Positions 53,844-61,817 of a DNA stretch of 64,000 nucleotides are shown one piece after another. Origin of the DNA: Actinomycetes bacterium (lineage in GTDB: Bacteria > Actinomycetota > Acidimicrobiia > Acidimicrobiales > Acidimicrobiaceae); the NCBI GenBank assembly GCA_021826315.1, contig JAKAZZ010000002.1:1-64000 (forward strand), read 5' to 3'. Each line of letters starts with the position of its first letter. The first letter of the stretch is position 1. A model generated the notes under the pieces. It saw only the letters and a list, made by a program, of their open reading frames with translations. It had not been told where the DNA came from and ran no database searches. Position numbers and translations under genes: made by a program.

Positions 53844-55427
53844 CTGCGTATATTCAAGTACATTTCGCTTTTCGTCGTCGCCGCGCTACTACTAGGCGCC
53901 TGTGGAGGAGCTTCGGTTGCTTCGCCAACTTACTACGGATCGCTAGATGTCTCCGTTCCTTCAATACCGGCGACACTAAATCCTATGGTAGGCGTGGTAG
54001 ATCGATCCGTTACGCGTCTGGTCGATTCATTGCTATTGCCCCGTGCCTTTTACGTTGATTCAAATTCCAACTTCGTCCTAGACACTCGCTATGTCCTCAG
54101 CGCAGAGACGATTTCAGTCAATCCCCAAGTAGTGGTCTACAAGATAAACCAAAAGGCGATCTGGAGCGACGGCCATCCGCTCTCGGCTCTTGACTTTATT
54201 TACACCTGGGAAGCCCTAGATAATGGCCTTGAAGGCAAGGTTCTTCCGTATGCATCTGAATTGGTGGATAACGCGGGCTACTCGGCGATTGCATCTCTCG
54301 TCTCAAATGGCGACGGAAGCGAAGTAACCGTCACCTTCAAACACCCGGTTACCGATTGGCGCAGCCTATTTTCCACAATTTACCCCGCACGCTACATGCA
54401 TCTCCGTGGTTTCATAGCAGGTCTTTCATTTGGGGTGACGAGCGTACCATCGATAACGAACTACCTAGTCAAGTCCTATTCATCGAATAGCATCGTCCTA
54501 TCGACGAATAAGCCCTCGAACTTTTCGACCATCACGTTTAGCGATGGATCATCATTGCCTGCGTCTCTGCACGCAACCGTAGGTACTCCAGGTTCGTTTG
54601 CGCCTGCTTCGGCGGTTACTTCCGGATTTGTTCAAGGATCTGCAGTGACGTCGCTTCTCTTCAATACCTCGAATACATCTTTGGCTTTTCGAAATGGCCT
54701 TGCTTACTCAATCGATAGAAGTTCTCTTTGGTCGAATATCTATGGGACTACTCCACTTGCTAACTATCCTTCTCCGCCGCCTGGGAATAACCTCTACATA
54801 AATTCCGAACAAGGATACGCCGATCATCAGGGTTTTTTCTTGGTGGGTGACTTCGCCAAGGCCATACGTTCATTTGTGCTAGCTGGAATGACCTATGACC
54901 AGTTGGGCTATTTGTCGCTTCCTACGGGGCCAGCAAGGATTTCACTTGCGTATGATGAAAGTTCGCCGGCTGATGTAAAGAGTGCAGCTCTGATCGATCA
55001 CATCTGGAGCTACTTCGGCTTTTTGGTAGACCTTCACCCGTACTCCTCCACCTCATCGCCACAAGTTCTGCTCGACAGTGGGCAATTTACCGCCGTGCTA
55101 TGGGACCTTCCAGCGCTACCGGAGCCATCTGATCGCCTAAAAGTAGTCGTTAATCAATTGAATGCAGCGGATCCGTCAACTTTTGGCGCTACGACGTCAT
55201 ATCAGATCACCCAAGCTAGCGAGGAGGTATATCCACTCGATGCATCAAAACTTTACAACTCTGTGGATAGCCAGATCTGGTCCAATATGGTCGAGCTTCC
55301 CTTGTTTCAGCTCCCCCAACCTGTTTGGTTTGATCATCAGGTCGGTGCAGCCGCGCTCAGCGTGGTTCTTCCAATCGTCACTGGTGGCTCCTTAGGCTCT
55401 TCGTCATTTTTGACTCCAGCTAATTGA
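53844..55427 (+). CDS. Extracytoplasmic solute-binding lipoprotein (SBP family 5), apparent CTG start
   Basis: The ORF track begins at ATG 53985, but the frame is open upstream to a TAA at 53838-53840. The intervening codons encode a clear lipoprotein signal peptide, LRIFKYISLFVVAALLLGAC, and then a normal mature N-terminus. The only plausible start is CTG 53844, with CAGGAG 7 bases upstream. The 527-residue product matches SBP_bac_5 (oligopeptide/nickel binding), e.g. KAIWSDGHPLSALDFIYTWE. No permease or ATPase gene follows, so the partner system is elsewhere or the protein has another role. Confidence 0.8.
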   Translation: MRIFKYISLFVVAALLLGACGGASVASPTYYGSLDVSVPSIPATLNPMVGVVDRSVTRLVDSLLLPRAFYVDSNSNFVLDTRYVLSAETISVNPQVVVYKINQKAIWSDGHPLSALDFIYTWEALDNGLEGKVLPYASELVDNAGYSAIASLVSNGDGSEVTVTFKHPVTDWRSLFSTIYPARYMHLRGFIAGLSFGVTSVPSITNYLVKSYSSNSIVLSTNKPSNFSTITFSDGSSLPASLHATVGTPGSFAPASAVTSGFVQGSAVTSLLFNTSNTSLAFRNGLAYSIDRSSLWSNIYGTTPLANYPSPPPGNNLYINSEQGYADHQGFFLVGDFAKAIRSFVLAGMTYDQLGYLSLPTGPARISLAYDESSPADVKSAALIDHIWSYFGFLVDLHPYSSTSSPQVLLDSGQFTAVLWDLPALPEPSDRLKVVVNQLNAADPSTFGATTSYQITQASEEVYPLDASKLYNSVDSQIWSNMVELPLFQLPQPVWFDHQVGAAALSVVLPIVTGGSLGSSSFLTPAN

Positions 55428-55435
55428 GAAACTTC

Positions 55436-56299
55436 TTAGAGTTGTAGCGCTCTGAATTGTGCACCGATGTTTTCAAGGCGATTCGAGGTAACTTCAATAG
55501 CTTTCGGATTTATATCGCTGACAATGAACCTCCGTCCCATTTCATTCGCGGCGACGGCGGTTGTGCCGGAGCCGCTGAAGAAGTCAGCGACGATATCCCC
55601 AGCATCGCTTGATGCCCCCAAAATTCGACGAAGTATTCCTAGCGGCTTTTGGTTAGGGTAGCCGCTCTTTTCGTGGCCAGTCGGGCTCACAATCGTATGC
55701 CACCAGACGTCAGTCGGGAGTTTTCCTCTTTCTGCCTTTTCTTTTGTCACTAGACCGGGCGCCATATATGGCTCGCGATCGATCTGGTCAGTGTTGAACT
55801 TGTAGTTTTTTCGATCTTTGACATAGAAGAGAATATTGTCGTGCTTGGCCGGCCACCGAGTCTTGGCCTTCCCTCCATAGTCGTAGGCCCAGATTATTTC
55901 GTTGAGGAAATTGTCACGACCGAAGATTGAATCCAAGAGAACTTTTGCGTAGTGAACTTCGCGGTAGTCGAGGTGGAGGTAGAGCGCTCCGTGGTCTTTT
56001 AACCTGCTATGTGATAAGTCAATTACTGGCTTTAGAAACGATTCAATGAAGTCCTCATGGCTGTCAGAGTAGCCGACCGCATCCACGGTCTCCCTTAGGT
56101 ACTTTTTACCGCCAAACCCAGTAACTCCGTCTTCCTCAAGGGTCTGCCGACTCTTGGTTGTTGTCTTGGTTTGCGTAATGCCGGTGTTGAAAGGAGGGTC
56201 AATGTATATGAGGTCTAGAACTCGCTCGTCTAAATTATTGAGGGTCTCTTGGGCAGTGCCTGTAACAACCCAGGAATCTCCTGAATCCAAATTGATCAA
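55436..56299 (-). CDS. Orphan DNA adenine/cytosine-N4 methyltransferase (beta class)
   Basis: 287 residues. The catalytic motif IV DPPFNTG is near the N-terminus and the SAM-binding motif I (FFSGSGTTAVAA) near the C-terminus, the order of the beta group that includes CcrM/HinfI. Both motifs are intact. The N-terminal GDSWVVTGTAQETLNNL fits. No restriction gene is adjacent, so it may have a regulatory or protective role. ATG 56299 has AGGAGAG about 6 bases upstream. Convergent with the lipoprotein gene, 8 bases apart. Confidence 0.88.
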   Translation of the reverse strand: MINLDSGDSWVVTGTAQETLNNLDERVLDLIYIDPPFNTGITQTKTTTKSRQTLEEDGVTGFGGKKYLRETVDAVGYSDSHEDFIESFLKPVIDLSHSRLKDHGALYLHLDYREVHYAKVLLDSIFGRDNFLNEIIWAYDYGGKAKTRWPAKHDNILFYVKDRKNYKFNTDQIDREPYMAPGLVTKEKAERGKLPTDVWWHTIVSPTGHEKSGYPNQKPLGILRRILGASSDAGDIVADFFSGSGTTAVAANEMGRRFIVSDINPKAIEVTSNRLENIGAQFRALQL

Positions 56300-56764
56300 A
56301 TTCTCTCCTCGAATCGATAGAGCGGTTCACAAGCATGATGTTACCCTGCGAAACTTGAGGTCGAACCGAAGATTACCAGCAGTGCTCTATATCTTTACAG
56401 TCATAGCCCACTCGTACATCTTATGGATTTGCATTTCATGGATCCTTATTCTTGTTAAGAGTCCGATGCGATTTTGAATTGTATTTCGGCTTTATTTGCT
56501 CCATTATTTGTTCGGGCAAGATTTCATAAATTGTGATTTTGACGGATCAATAGTGTGCCATGTTTCATATAGTTGTGCAATGCAAATAAAGCCAACGGAT
56601 TTATAAGTCCAGCTTAATGGCGATTTTTTCGAGAATTTCATTGTAATTCTGATTAATTCGATTGTCTTCTTATGTAGGATAGGGACTTTTTACCCCCATA
56701 ATTGATTTGGCAATGGACGTATATTGATAATTAAGTTTCGGTTCGGGACGAATGGAGGAAAAAA
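56300..56764. other. 465-base A+T-rich non-coding region
   Basis: No ORF with coding character. It is markedly richer in A+T than the flanks. It must hold the promoters of the DNA methyltransferase (minus) and the small membrane protein (plus). Near 56704-56733, TTGGCA and GATAAT/TAATTA are promoter-like but badly spaced. No repeat or tRNA seen. Confidence 0.5.
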
Positions 56765-57352
56765 ATGAAAAGACGTGCTTTTGACAAATTGGTTAGTTGG
56801 TTTGGGCTTGTAGTAGTCGTGGTTCTACTCGTGGCCGGTTCGCTTCTAACATGGGGTTCCTCTTTTGCAAACAGTAGCGTTCACGATCAGTTAGCTGCGC
56901 AGAAGATATTCTTTCCATCAGCAGCTGCGTTCGCCCACGCCAAGGCTGGGACAGAGATTACGCCTAGCATGATCCCTTCGGTATCACAATATGCAGGCCA
57001 ACAGCTGCTAACGGGATCTCAAGCCGAGGTCTACGCAAATAGCTTCATTGCGGTCCACCTATCCGAGATGCCTTACGGTGGGGTCTACTCTAAGATCTCT
57101 GCAGCGGCTATGGCTGATCCAAAGAATGCATCCTTAGCAGGGTTGGTAAATACTTCATTCAAGGGAACTGCGCTGAGGGGCTTGCTACTCGAAGCTTATG
57201 CCTTCTCTGTCTTCGGTGAAATTGCGACGTACGCAGCGATTGCAGCCTTCGCCCTTGCAGCGGTCCTGGCGGTCCTAGTTGCCTTTGGCTTCCTCCACTC
57301 TCGCAGAGTTAACGAAGATGCCAAGATTGGCGTAGGTGCCTTGGCGGTATAG
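56765..57352 (+). CDS. Conserved two-helix membrane protein of unknown function
   Basis: 195 residues. A membrane helix at about 13-32, a conserved external section (SQYAGQQLLTGSQAEVYANSFIAVHL, and PYGGVYSKIS) and a second helix at about 150-175. I recognise it as a family widespread in actinobacteria, sometimes mislabelled as ring-opening dioxygenase LigA; no function is known to me. The ATG has a strong GGAGGA. It stands alone and ends at a strong terminator. Confidence 0.78.
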   Translation: MKRRAFDKLVSWFGLVVVVVLLVAGSLLTWGSSFANSSVHDQLAAQKIFFPSAAAFAHAKAGTEITPSMIPSVSQYAGQQLLTGSQAEVYANSFIAVHLSEMPYGGVYSKISAAAMADPKNASLAGLVNTSFKGTALRGLLLEAYAFSVFGEIATYAAIAAFALAAVLAVLVAFGFLHSRRVNEDAKIGVGALAV

Positions 57353-57394
57353 GTAATAACGCGACAGTAAGCGGACAAAATAGATACAGAAGAG

Positions 57395-57430
57395 AATGGG
57401 GCGGGATAATAATCCCGCCCCATTCTTATT
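57395..57430. terminator. Rho-independent terminator after the membrane protein
   Basis: AATGGGGCGGGAT and ATCCCGCCCCATT form a perfect 13-bp stem with a 4-base loop, then CTTATTGTTT. On the minus strand it is followed by less T, so it mainly serves the plus-strand gene. Confidence 0.9.
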
Positions 57431-57501
57431 GTTTGCTGCTGGAGTAACGAAATTTGTGGTACAGCTCGGGGTGGTGTCCCTCGTAGTTCGAATCTTACGC
57501 T

Positions 57502-57948
57502 TTAGTAGGTCCGATACGCGAGGTACTTGCCACTCATTTCAAGCTTGACCCGATCGCCCTTTGGATCGGGTTGACGCGAGATGTCCATCTCAAAGTCGAT
57601 GGCGCTCATAATGCCGTCACCAAATTCTTCGTGGATCAGTTCCTTGATCGTTGTTCCATAGACCATGACAATTTCGTATAGTCGGTAGATAAGGGGATCT
57701 GTCGGAACCTGACTTGGAAGCGATCCACGATACGGAGGAACCTTCAAGAGAGAGATCTCAAAGTCGGTGAGGTCAAAGATCTCACCGATCTCTTGCGCAA
57801 CTCGATCGTCGAATGTCATCTGGCCTAGGCAACCCGCAGTTACCCACTCCTTGGATAGTCCGACTTTGTCGGCAATTTCCGACCATTTAAGTCCCTGAAG
57901 GATCTTCTTTTCCAATATCTTTTCTGTTACCTCAAGCCGAGTTGTCAT
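57502..57948 (-). CDS. cynS: Cyanase (cyanate hydratase)
   Basis: Decomposes cyanate with bicarbonate to ammonia and carbon dioxide, as a decamer. The N-terminal helical domain (KWSEIADKVGLSKEWV) and the catalytic set Arg89, Glu92 and Ser115 (YRLYEIVMVYG and GIMSAIDFEMD) are complete. I choose ATG 57948, with AAGGAGGAG 4-5 bases upstream, giving 148 residues; E. coli CynS has 156. No cynT carbonic anhydrase, cynR regulator or cynX transporter is adjacent. Confidence 0.95.
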   Translation of the reverse strand: MTTRLEVTEKILEKKILQGLKWSEIADKVGLSKEWVTAGCLGQMTFDDRVAQEIGEIFDLTDFEISLLKVPPYRGSLPSQVPTDPLIYRLYEIVMVYGTTIKELIHEEFGDGIMSAIDFEMDISRQPDPKGDRVKLEMSGKYLAYRTY

Positions 57949-58112
57949 GCTCTCCTCCTTATCGTCGAGGCTATAGCTAAAGCGGTCCAAATCAAGGAAA
58001 TTGGAACGGATTTAACAAATCCTTCAACTTTGCTTTTGGATCTAATTTGGGCGGGGGTTCAATTTCGGAACTAACACTTGACTTTTTATTCTGTCAAATG
58101 TGTGATGTCGAC

Positions 58113-59036
58113 TTAATCGTTCGAATTCAGGAACGCTCCTACGATCTCCATATAGCGTTCGCGCTCTTCGTGAAAGGGCATATGCGATGATTGCTCAAAG
58201 ATTCGTACCGCGGAATTTACGATTCCACTAGCAAGTTCGTCCGATAGCCACGGTGCAGCTTCATCGAATTTCCCGCAAACTATGAGGGTAGGGGCTTCAA
58301 CATCGTGGAGACGATCGATAGCCGACCAATCTTTTAGTGTTCCAATCACGTGAAATTCTGACGGACCGTTCATCGTGTGGTATACCGTAGGATCCTTATC
58401 GATCTCTGCGAAACTCGAGGTAATTTCTTCGGGCCACTCTTCAAGGCGGCACACGTGCCTTCGGTAAAAGACATCGCAGGCGTCAAGATACTCTTGACTG
58501 TCTGTCGTTCCGTTCGCCTCGCACTTTTTGAGCGTCTCTTCCACTTCGATAGGGAGCTGAGCTCTCCACTCATTTGCCGCTTGCAGGAAGTGTGGGAAAG
58601 AGGCTGCTGTATTTGATAGGACCATGCTGTTGAGTCCTTGAGGGTGTGCAAGAACGTACTCTTGGGCGAGGAAGCCACCCCAAGACTGTCCGAGAATTGA
58701 ATGATTTTTATCGATGCCGAGAGAAACGACCAGGTTTTTGAGCTCCTCTACGAAGATCGAAGGCTCCCAAAATTCAACAGGAGCATCAGGAAAGTGGCTC
58801 GAGTTTCCGTTTCCGATTTGGTCGTAGAAGATAATCGATCTGTTGTCGACCGCGAGGTCGGCGATGGGAAGGCAGTAGCCATGAGTAGCTCCTGGACCGC
58901 CGTGCAAAACTACGAGGGGTGTCTTTCCCGAGGTTAGAAATTCACTCCCGAATATCTTGCACCAAGTCGTCGCGACGCCAAAGTCGTATCCGAATCTATT
59001 TCCAACTTTAAAGTTTATTAGTCTCTCTTCAATCAC
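58113..59036 (-). CDS. Proline iminopeptidase-like alpha/beta hydrolase
   Basis: 307 residues, peptidase S33 family. The oxyanion-loop LHGGPGATHGY is at 45-54, the nucleophile Ser118 in GQSWGG, Asp in CGKFDEAAP and His in SSHMPFHEE. This matches proline iminopeptidases and L-amino-acid amidases; the exact substrate is unsettled. Cytoplasmic, no signal peptide. Upstream of cynS on the same strand but 164 bases away, so probably separate. Divergent from the TfoX-N gene. Confidence 0.87.
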   Translation of the reverse strand: MIEERLINFKVGNRFGYDFGVATTWCKIFGSEFLTSGKTPLVVLHGGPGATHGYCLPIADLAVDNRSIIFYDQIGNGNSSHFPDAPVEFWEPSIFVEELKNLVVSLGIDKNHSILGQSWGGFLAQEYVLAHPQGLNSMVLSNTAASFPHFLQAANEWRAQLPIEVEETLKKCEANGTTDSQEYLDACDVFYRRHVCRLEEWPEEITSSFAEIDKDPTVYHTMNGPSEFHVIGTLKDWSAIDRLHDVEAPTLIVCGKFDEAAPWLSDELASGIVNSAVRIFEQSSHMPFHEERERYMEIVGAFLNSND

Positions 59037-59220
59037 ACATAAAAGTTACCACTTCGCATTGCTAATGGTGGGCTAAAGTACTCTCTTTGCTGCTCGTGAG
59101 TTCGATCTGTGAATTCGTATTTAATTTAGGCGAACGTGGTCAAGGTGTAGATTCGGATATGGTTTGCAGAGATTCTTGTTAAGCGAGGGAGTGGATTGGA
59201 CAGTGTTGGGGATGGTTTAG

Positions 59221-59601
59221 TTGGTTGACTTACTATTTGCCGAGCGAGTTCGCTCGCACCTAGTCGAGATGGTCCCTTTTGTCGAAAAGAAGATGTTCGG
59301 TGGCATCGGATTTTTAGTCGAAGGAAAGATGGCTGTTGGCGTAAGTAGCAAGGGTGGATTGATCGTTCGAGTTGAGCACGAAGAGACCTTAATTCTCATC
59401 CAGGAAGAGAATGTTGGACCAATGACGTCGAGTGGTCGTATTTCTCGAGGGTGGGTGATCGTGGATCAAGCCGCTTTTTTCAACGACGCGATTCTGCTTG
59501 ATTGGATCGAGAGGGGCGTCTTCTTTGCGCTGCGGAGTGCTGAAGAAGAGGAGCAGCGTCACACTCGTCGAAAGAACTCTCAAGGCAACGACGGCGAGTG
59601 A
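59221..59601 (+). CDS. TfoX N-terminal domain protein
   Basis: 126 residues matching the TfoX_N family: EKKMFGGIGFLVEGKMAVGV, GLIVRVEHEE and SSGRISRGWVIV. In Haemophilus TfoX has this domain and controls competence, but stand-alone TfoX_N proteins are common and functionally unknown. The C-terminal 20 residues are strongly charged. The start is TTG 59221 with weak GGGG upstream. It converges with an MFS gene. Confidence 0.82.
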   Translation: MVDLLFAERVRSHLVEMVPFVEKKMFGGIGFLVEGKMAVGVSSKGGLIVRVEHEETLILIQEENVGPMTSSGRISRGWVIVDQAAFFNDAILLDWIERGVFFALRSAEEEEQRHTRRKNSQGNDGE

Positions 59602-59628
59602 ATACGAATTGGTTCAATTTTTTAGATT

Positions 59629-60885
59629 TTACGGTATCCATTTGAATGCCAGGAATGAAGAGAGGCCGGTAAGTGCGGCTGCGATCAATACTGATGCATT
59701 GAGTCCGGCCACATTTGCGATAATTCCAGCACCAAGGGCACCAACGGCATAACCTAGGTCTCTCCAGAATCTATATACTCCTAGAGTTTTGCTTCGTAAT
59801 GTGGGAGATACCGAGTCGGAGACGGCTGCTATCAGTGTTGGGTAGACCATTGCAGTTCCTATTCCTAACACAATCGATGAGGCGATTCCCGCTAGGAGTG
59901 GCCACTTCAAGAGTGCGATCGCGAGTACAAGCGCTGCCGCTTGAATGGCCATTCCAAGAACGATGAGTGGTTTTCTGCCGATTTTATCTGAAGCTAATCC
60001 GGTGGGAATCTGGCCAAAACCCCATAGGAGAGGGTAAATGCCTTTGATTATGCCTACCGCAGCAACTCCCAAGCCGTGATTGGTGAAGAGTAGAGGGAAG
60101 ACCCCCCATGTGACGGCGTCGTTCAAGTTGTTGATGAATCCAGCTTGACTTGCACCGCGTAATCTTCGATTGCTCCACGTCGTACTCCAGAATATCGAGG
60201 TGAATTTCGCTTGGTCGTGAAGGTTCTTGTTGCCGTTAAATGAATGTTGATGTGAGGCGTGGTTACTAGTCTCGTGCGCTACGTGATGTGCGGTGTCTTT
60301 TACCACGAGGCTCAATGCGAACCCTAGAACAACGAAGATGGCGCCAATTATCTCAGGGGCAGGGCGGAGGCCATAGTGGCTCGCTAAATAGCCGGTCAAA
60401 AGTGCTGTGGCACCGACTGCGCCATAGCCAGCGGCTTCGTTGATACCCGTAGCCAAACCACGCTGCTTGGGTCCAACCAGATCGATCTTCATATTTACGG
60501 TCATGGACCACGTCAAACCTTGGTTCAAGCCGAGAGCAATATTCGCTACGATGATTACCCACCAGTGCGTCGAATAGGCGAGAATAAATGGTACCGGAGC
60601 CCCAACTATCCACCCAGTGATCAAGATGGAACGCTTGGGGTATTTGGCGGTAAGAGGGCCGGCCAACAGATCAGTAGCAGCCTTAGCGACGCCAAAGGCG
60701 ATTATGAAGGAGAAGATTGCAATCGTATTAGCGAGATGAAATACCTCTCTCCCGACCAAAGGTGTCGTCGTACGTTCAAGCCCTACAAGCCCACCTACGG
60801 TTATATTTATGAGGGCGAGAAGGATGAATTGACTAAGGTTCTGCCTGATACCGAGCTTGATTACCCTAGCCGCCTGCTGCTTCAT
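59629..60885 (-). CDS. MFS transporter
   Basis: 418 residues, about 12 helices. The motif-A loop after helix 2 is GPLTAKYPKRSILITG and its second-half copy is PTGLASDKIGRKPLIV. A histidine-rich segment (HHVAHETSNHASHQH) lies in the central cytoplasmic loop and could bind metal. The ATG has GGAGG 10 bases upstream. It is divergent from the ArsR-rhodanese regulator, so it may be its target and part of a metal or sulfur response. Cargo unknown. Confidence 0.85.
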   Translation of the reverse strand: MKQQAARVIKLGIRQNLSQFILLALINITVGGLVGLERTTTPLVGREVFHLANTIAIFSFIIAFGVAKAATDLLAGPLTAKYPKRSILITGWIVGAPVPFILAYSTHWWVIIVANIALGLNQGLTWSMTVNMKIDLVGPKQRGLATGINEAAGYGAVGATALLTGYLASHYGLRPAPEIIGAIFVVLGFALSLVVKDTAHHVAHETSNHASHQHSFNGNKNLHDQAKFTSIFWSTTWSNRRLRGASQAGFINNLNDAVTWGVFPLLFTNHGLGVAAVGIIKGIYPLLWGFGQIPTGLASDKIGRKPLIVLGMAIQAAALVLAIALLKWPLLAGIASSIVLGIGTAMVYPTLIAAVSDSVSPTLRSKTLGVYRFWRDLGYAVGALGAGIIANVAGLNASVLIAAALTGLSSFLAFKWIP

Positions 60886-60989
60886 TAGTTAATACCTCCA
60901 AGGTAATGAATTTGATGAAGATGATTCTCGAAATATGAAACATCGTCGATGTGAAGACTAGAAGTCGATTCGTACAGAGGCTTATTCAG

Positions 60990-61021
60990 ATATTCTAGTA
61001 TTCTTGATAATTATAGAATAT
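60990..61021. promoter_or_regulatory. Operator-like inverted repeats before the ArsR-rhodanese gene
   Basis: ATATTCTA (60990-60997) and TAGAATAT (61014-61021) are exact reverse complements. Nested within them, TATTCT-N10-AGAATA forms a second dyad. The site lies between the divergent MFS and ArsR genes and just before the ATG at 61031, suited to autorepression. The same arms occur at 36.46-36.52 kb. Confidence 0.55.
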
Positions 61022-61030
61022 ACTGTTCAT

Positions 61031-61747
61031 ATGGGTGATGCGCGCAACAAAGAAGATTTATACGGAGCCTTCGCGGAGGTGGGTAAAGTTCTTTCAAATG
61101 GTAAGAGAATCGAGATCCTCGATGTCCTTTCCCAAGGTGAGAGGAGTGTTGAGGTTCTAGCGGAGCGCGTGGGCACTTCGGTTACTACTACTTCGGCGCA
61201 TCTGCAAATCATGCGCAGGAGCGGTCTCGTTTCGACCCGTCGTGAAGGAACTCACATCTATTACAGCCTCGCAAGCTTCGACGTGGTCAAGTTGTTGGAG
61301 ACCTTTCGAAGCGTGGCTCGAATGCATTATGAGCGGGTGGAACCGGCTTTGGAACGGTACTTAGGAAGTAACGAGGCTGAATCGATCGATCAAGGTGATC
61401 TCCAAAGGAGATGGAGTCGCGGCCACATCGTAATTTTAGATGTCCGGCCTCATGAAGAGTATTTGGCAGGCCACATCCCCGGTGCGATTTCGATTCCGCT
61501 AGAACGACTCTCCGATGAAGTTGAAAAGGTCTTCGAAGTAGAAGCCGCATCTCCTTCTTCTTTGCCCGAAAGTGAACAGGGTAGCGTCACTCCAGCAGAC
61601 CTCGAGATCGTCGTTTATTGTAGAGGTGCCTACTGCTCCTTCGCCAATGACGCCCTTGCAATCCTGCAGAGTCGCAAACTCAATACAATTCGCCTTTCCG
61701 ATGGCTTTACTGAATGGAGGATAGCTGGGCGTGAGGTTGAAGTTTGA
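61031..61747 (+). CDS. ArsR-family regulator fused to a rhodanese domain
   Basis: 238 residues. An ArsR winged helix (about 10-95; SVTTTSAHLQIMRRSGLVSTRREGTHIYYSL) precedes a rhodanese domain (about 125-238; ILDVRPHEEYLAGHIPGA and the loop CRGAYCS). The only two cysteines of the protein are in that loop, so sensing by persulfide or disulfide would have to occur there rather than in the DNA-binding part. ATG 61031 replaces the ORF-track TTG 61004, which lies inside the operator-like repeat. No ribosome site is seen, so leaderless translation is possible. Confidence 0.88.
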   Translation: MGDARNKEDLYGAFAEVGKVLSNGKRIEILDVLSQGERSVEVLAERVGTSVTTTSAHLQIMRRSGLVSTRREGTHIYYSLASFDVVKLLETFRSVARMHYERVEPALERYLGSNEAESIDQGDLQRRWSRGHIVILDVRPHEEYLAGHIPGAISIPLERLSDEVEKVFEVEAASPSSLPESEQGSVTPADLEIVVYCRGAYCSFANDALAILQSRKLNTIRLSDGFTEWRIAGREVEV

Positions 61748-61817
61748 CAATACATTGAGTTGCCCAATTTTGCGTATGAGTCTGCCTGCGACCCACTCGA
61801 AGAGGTGAGTATAACTC

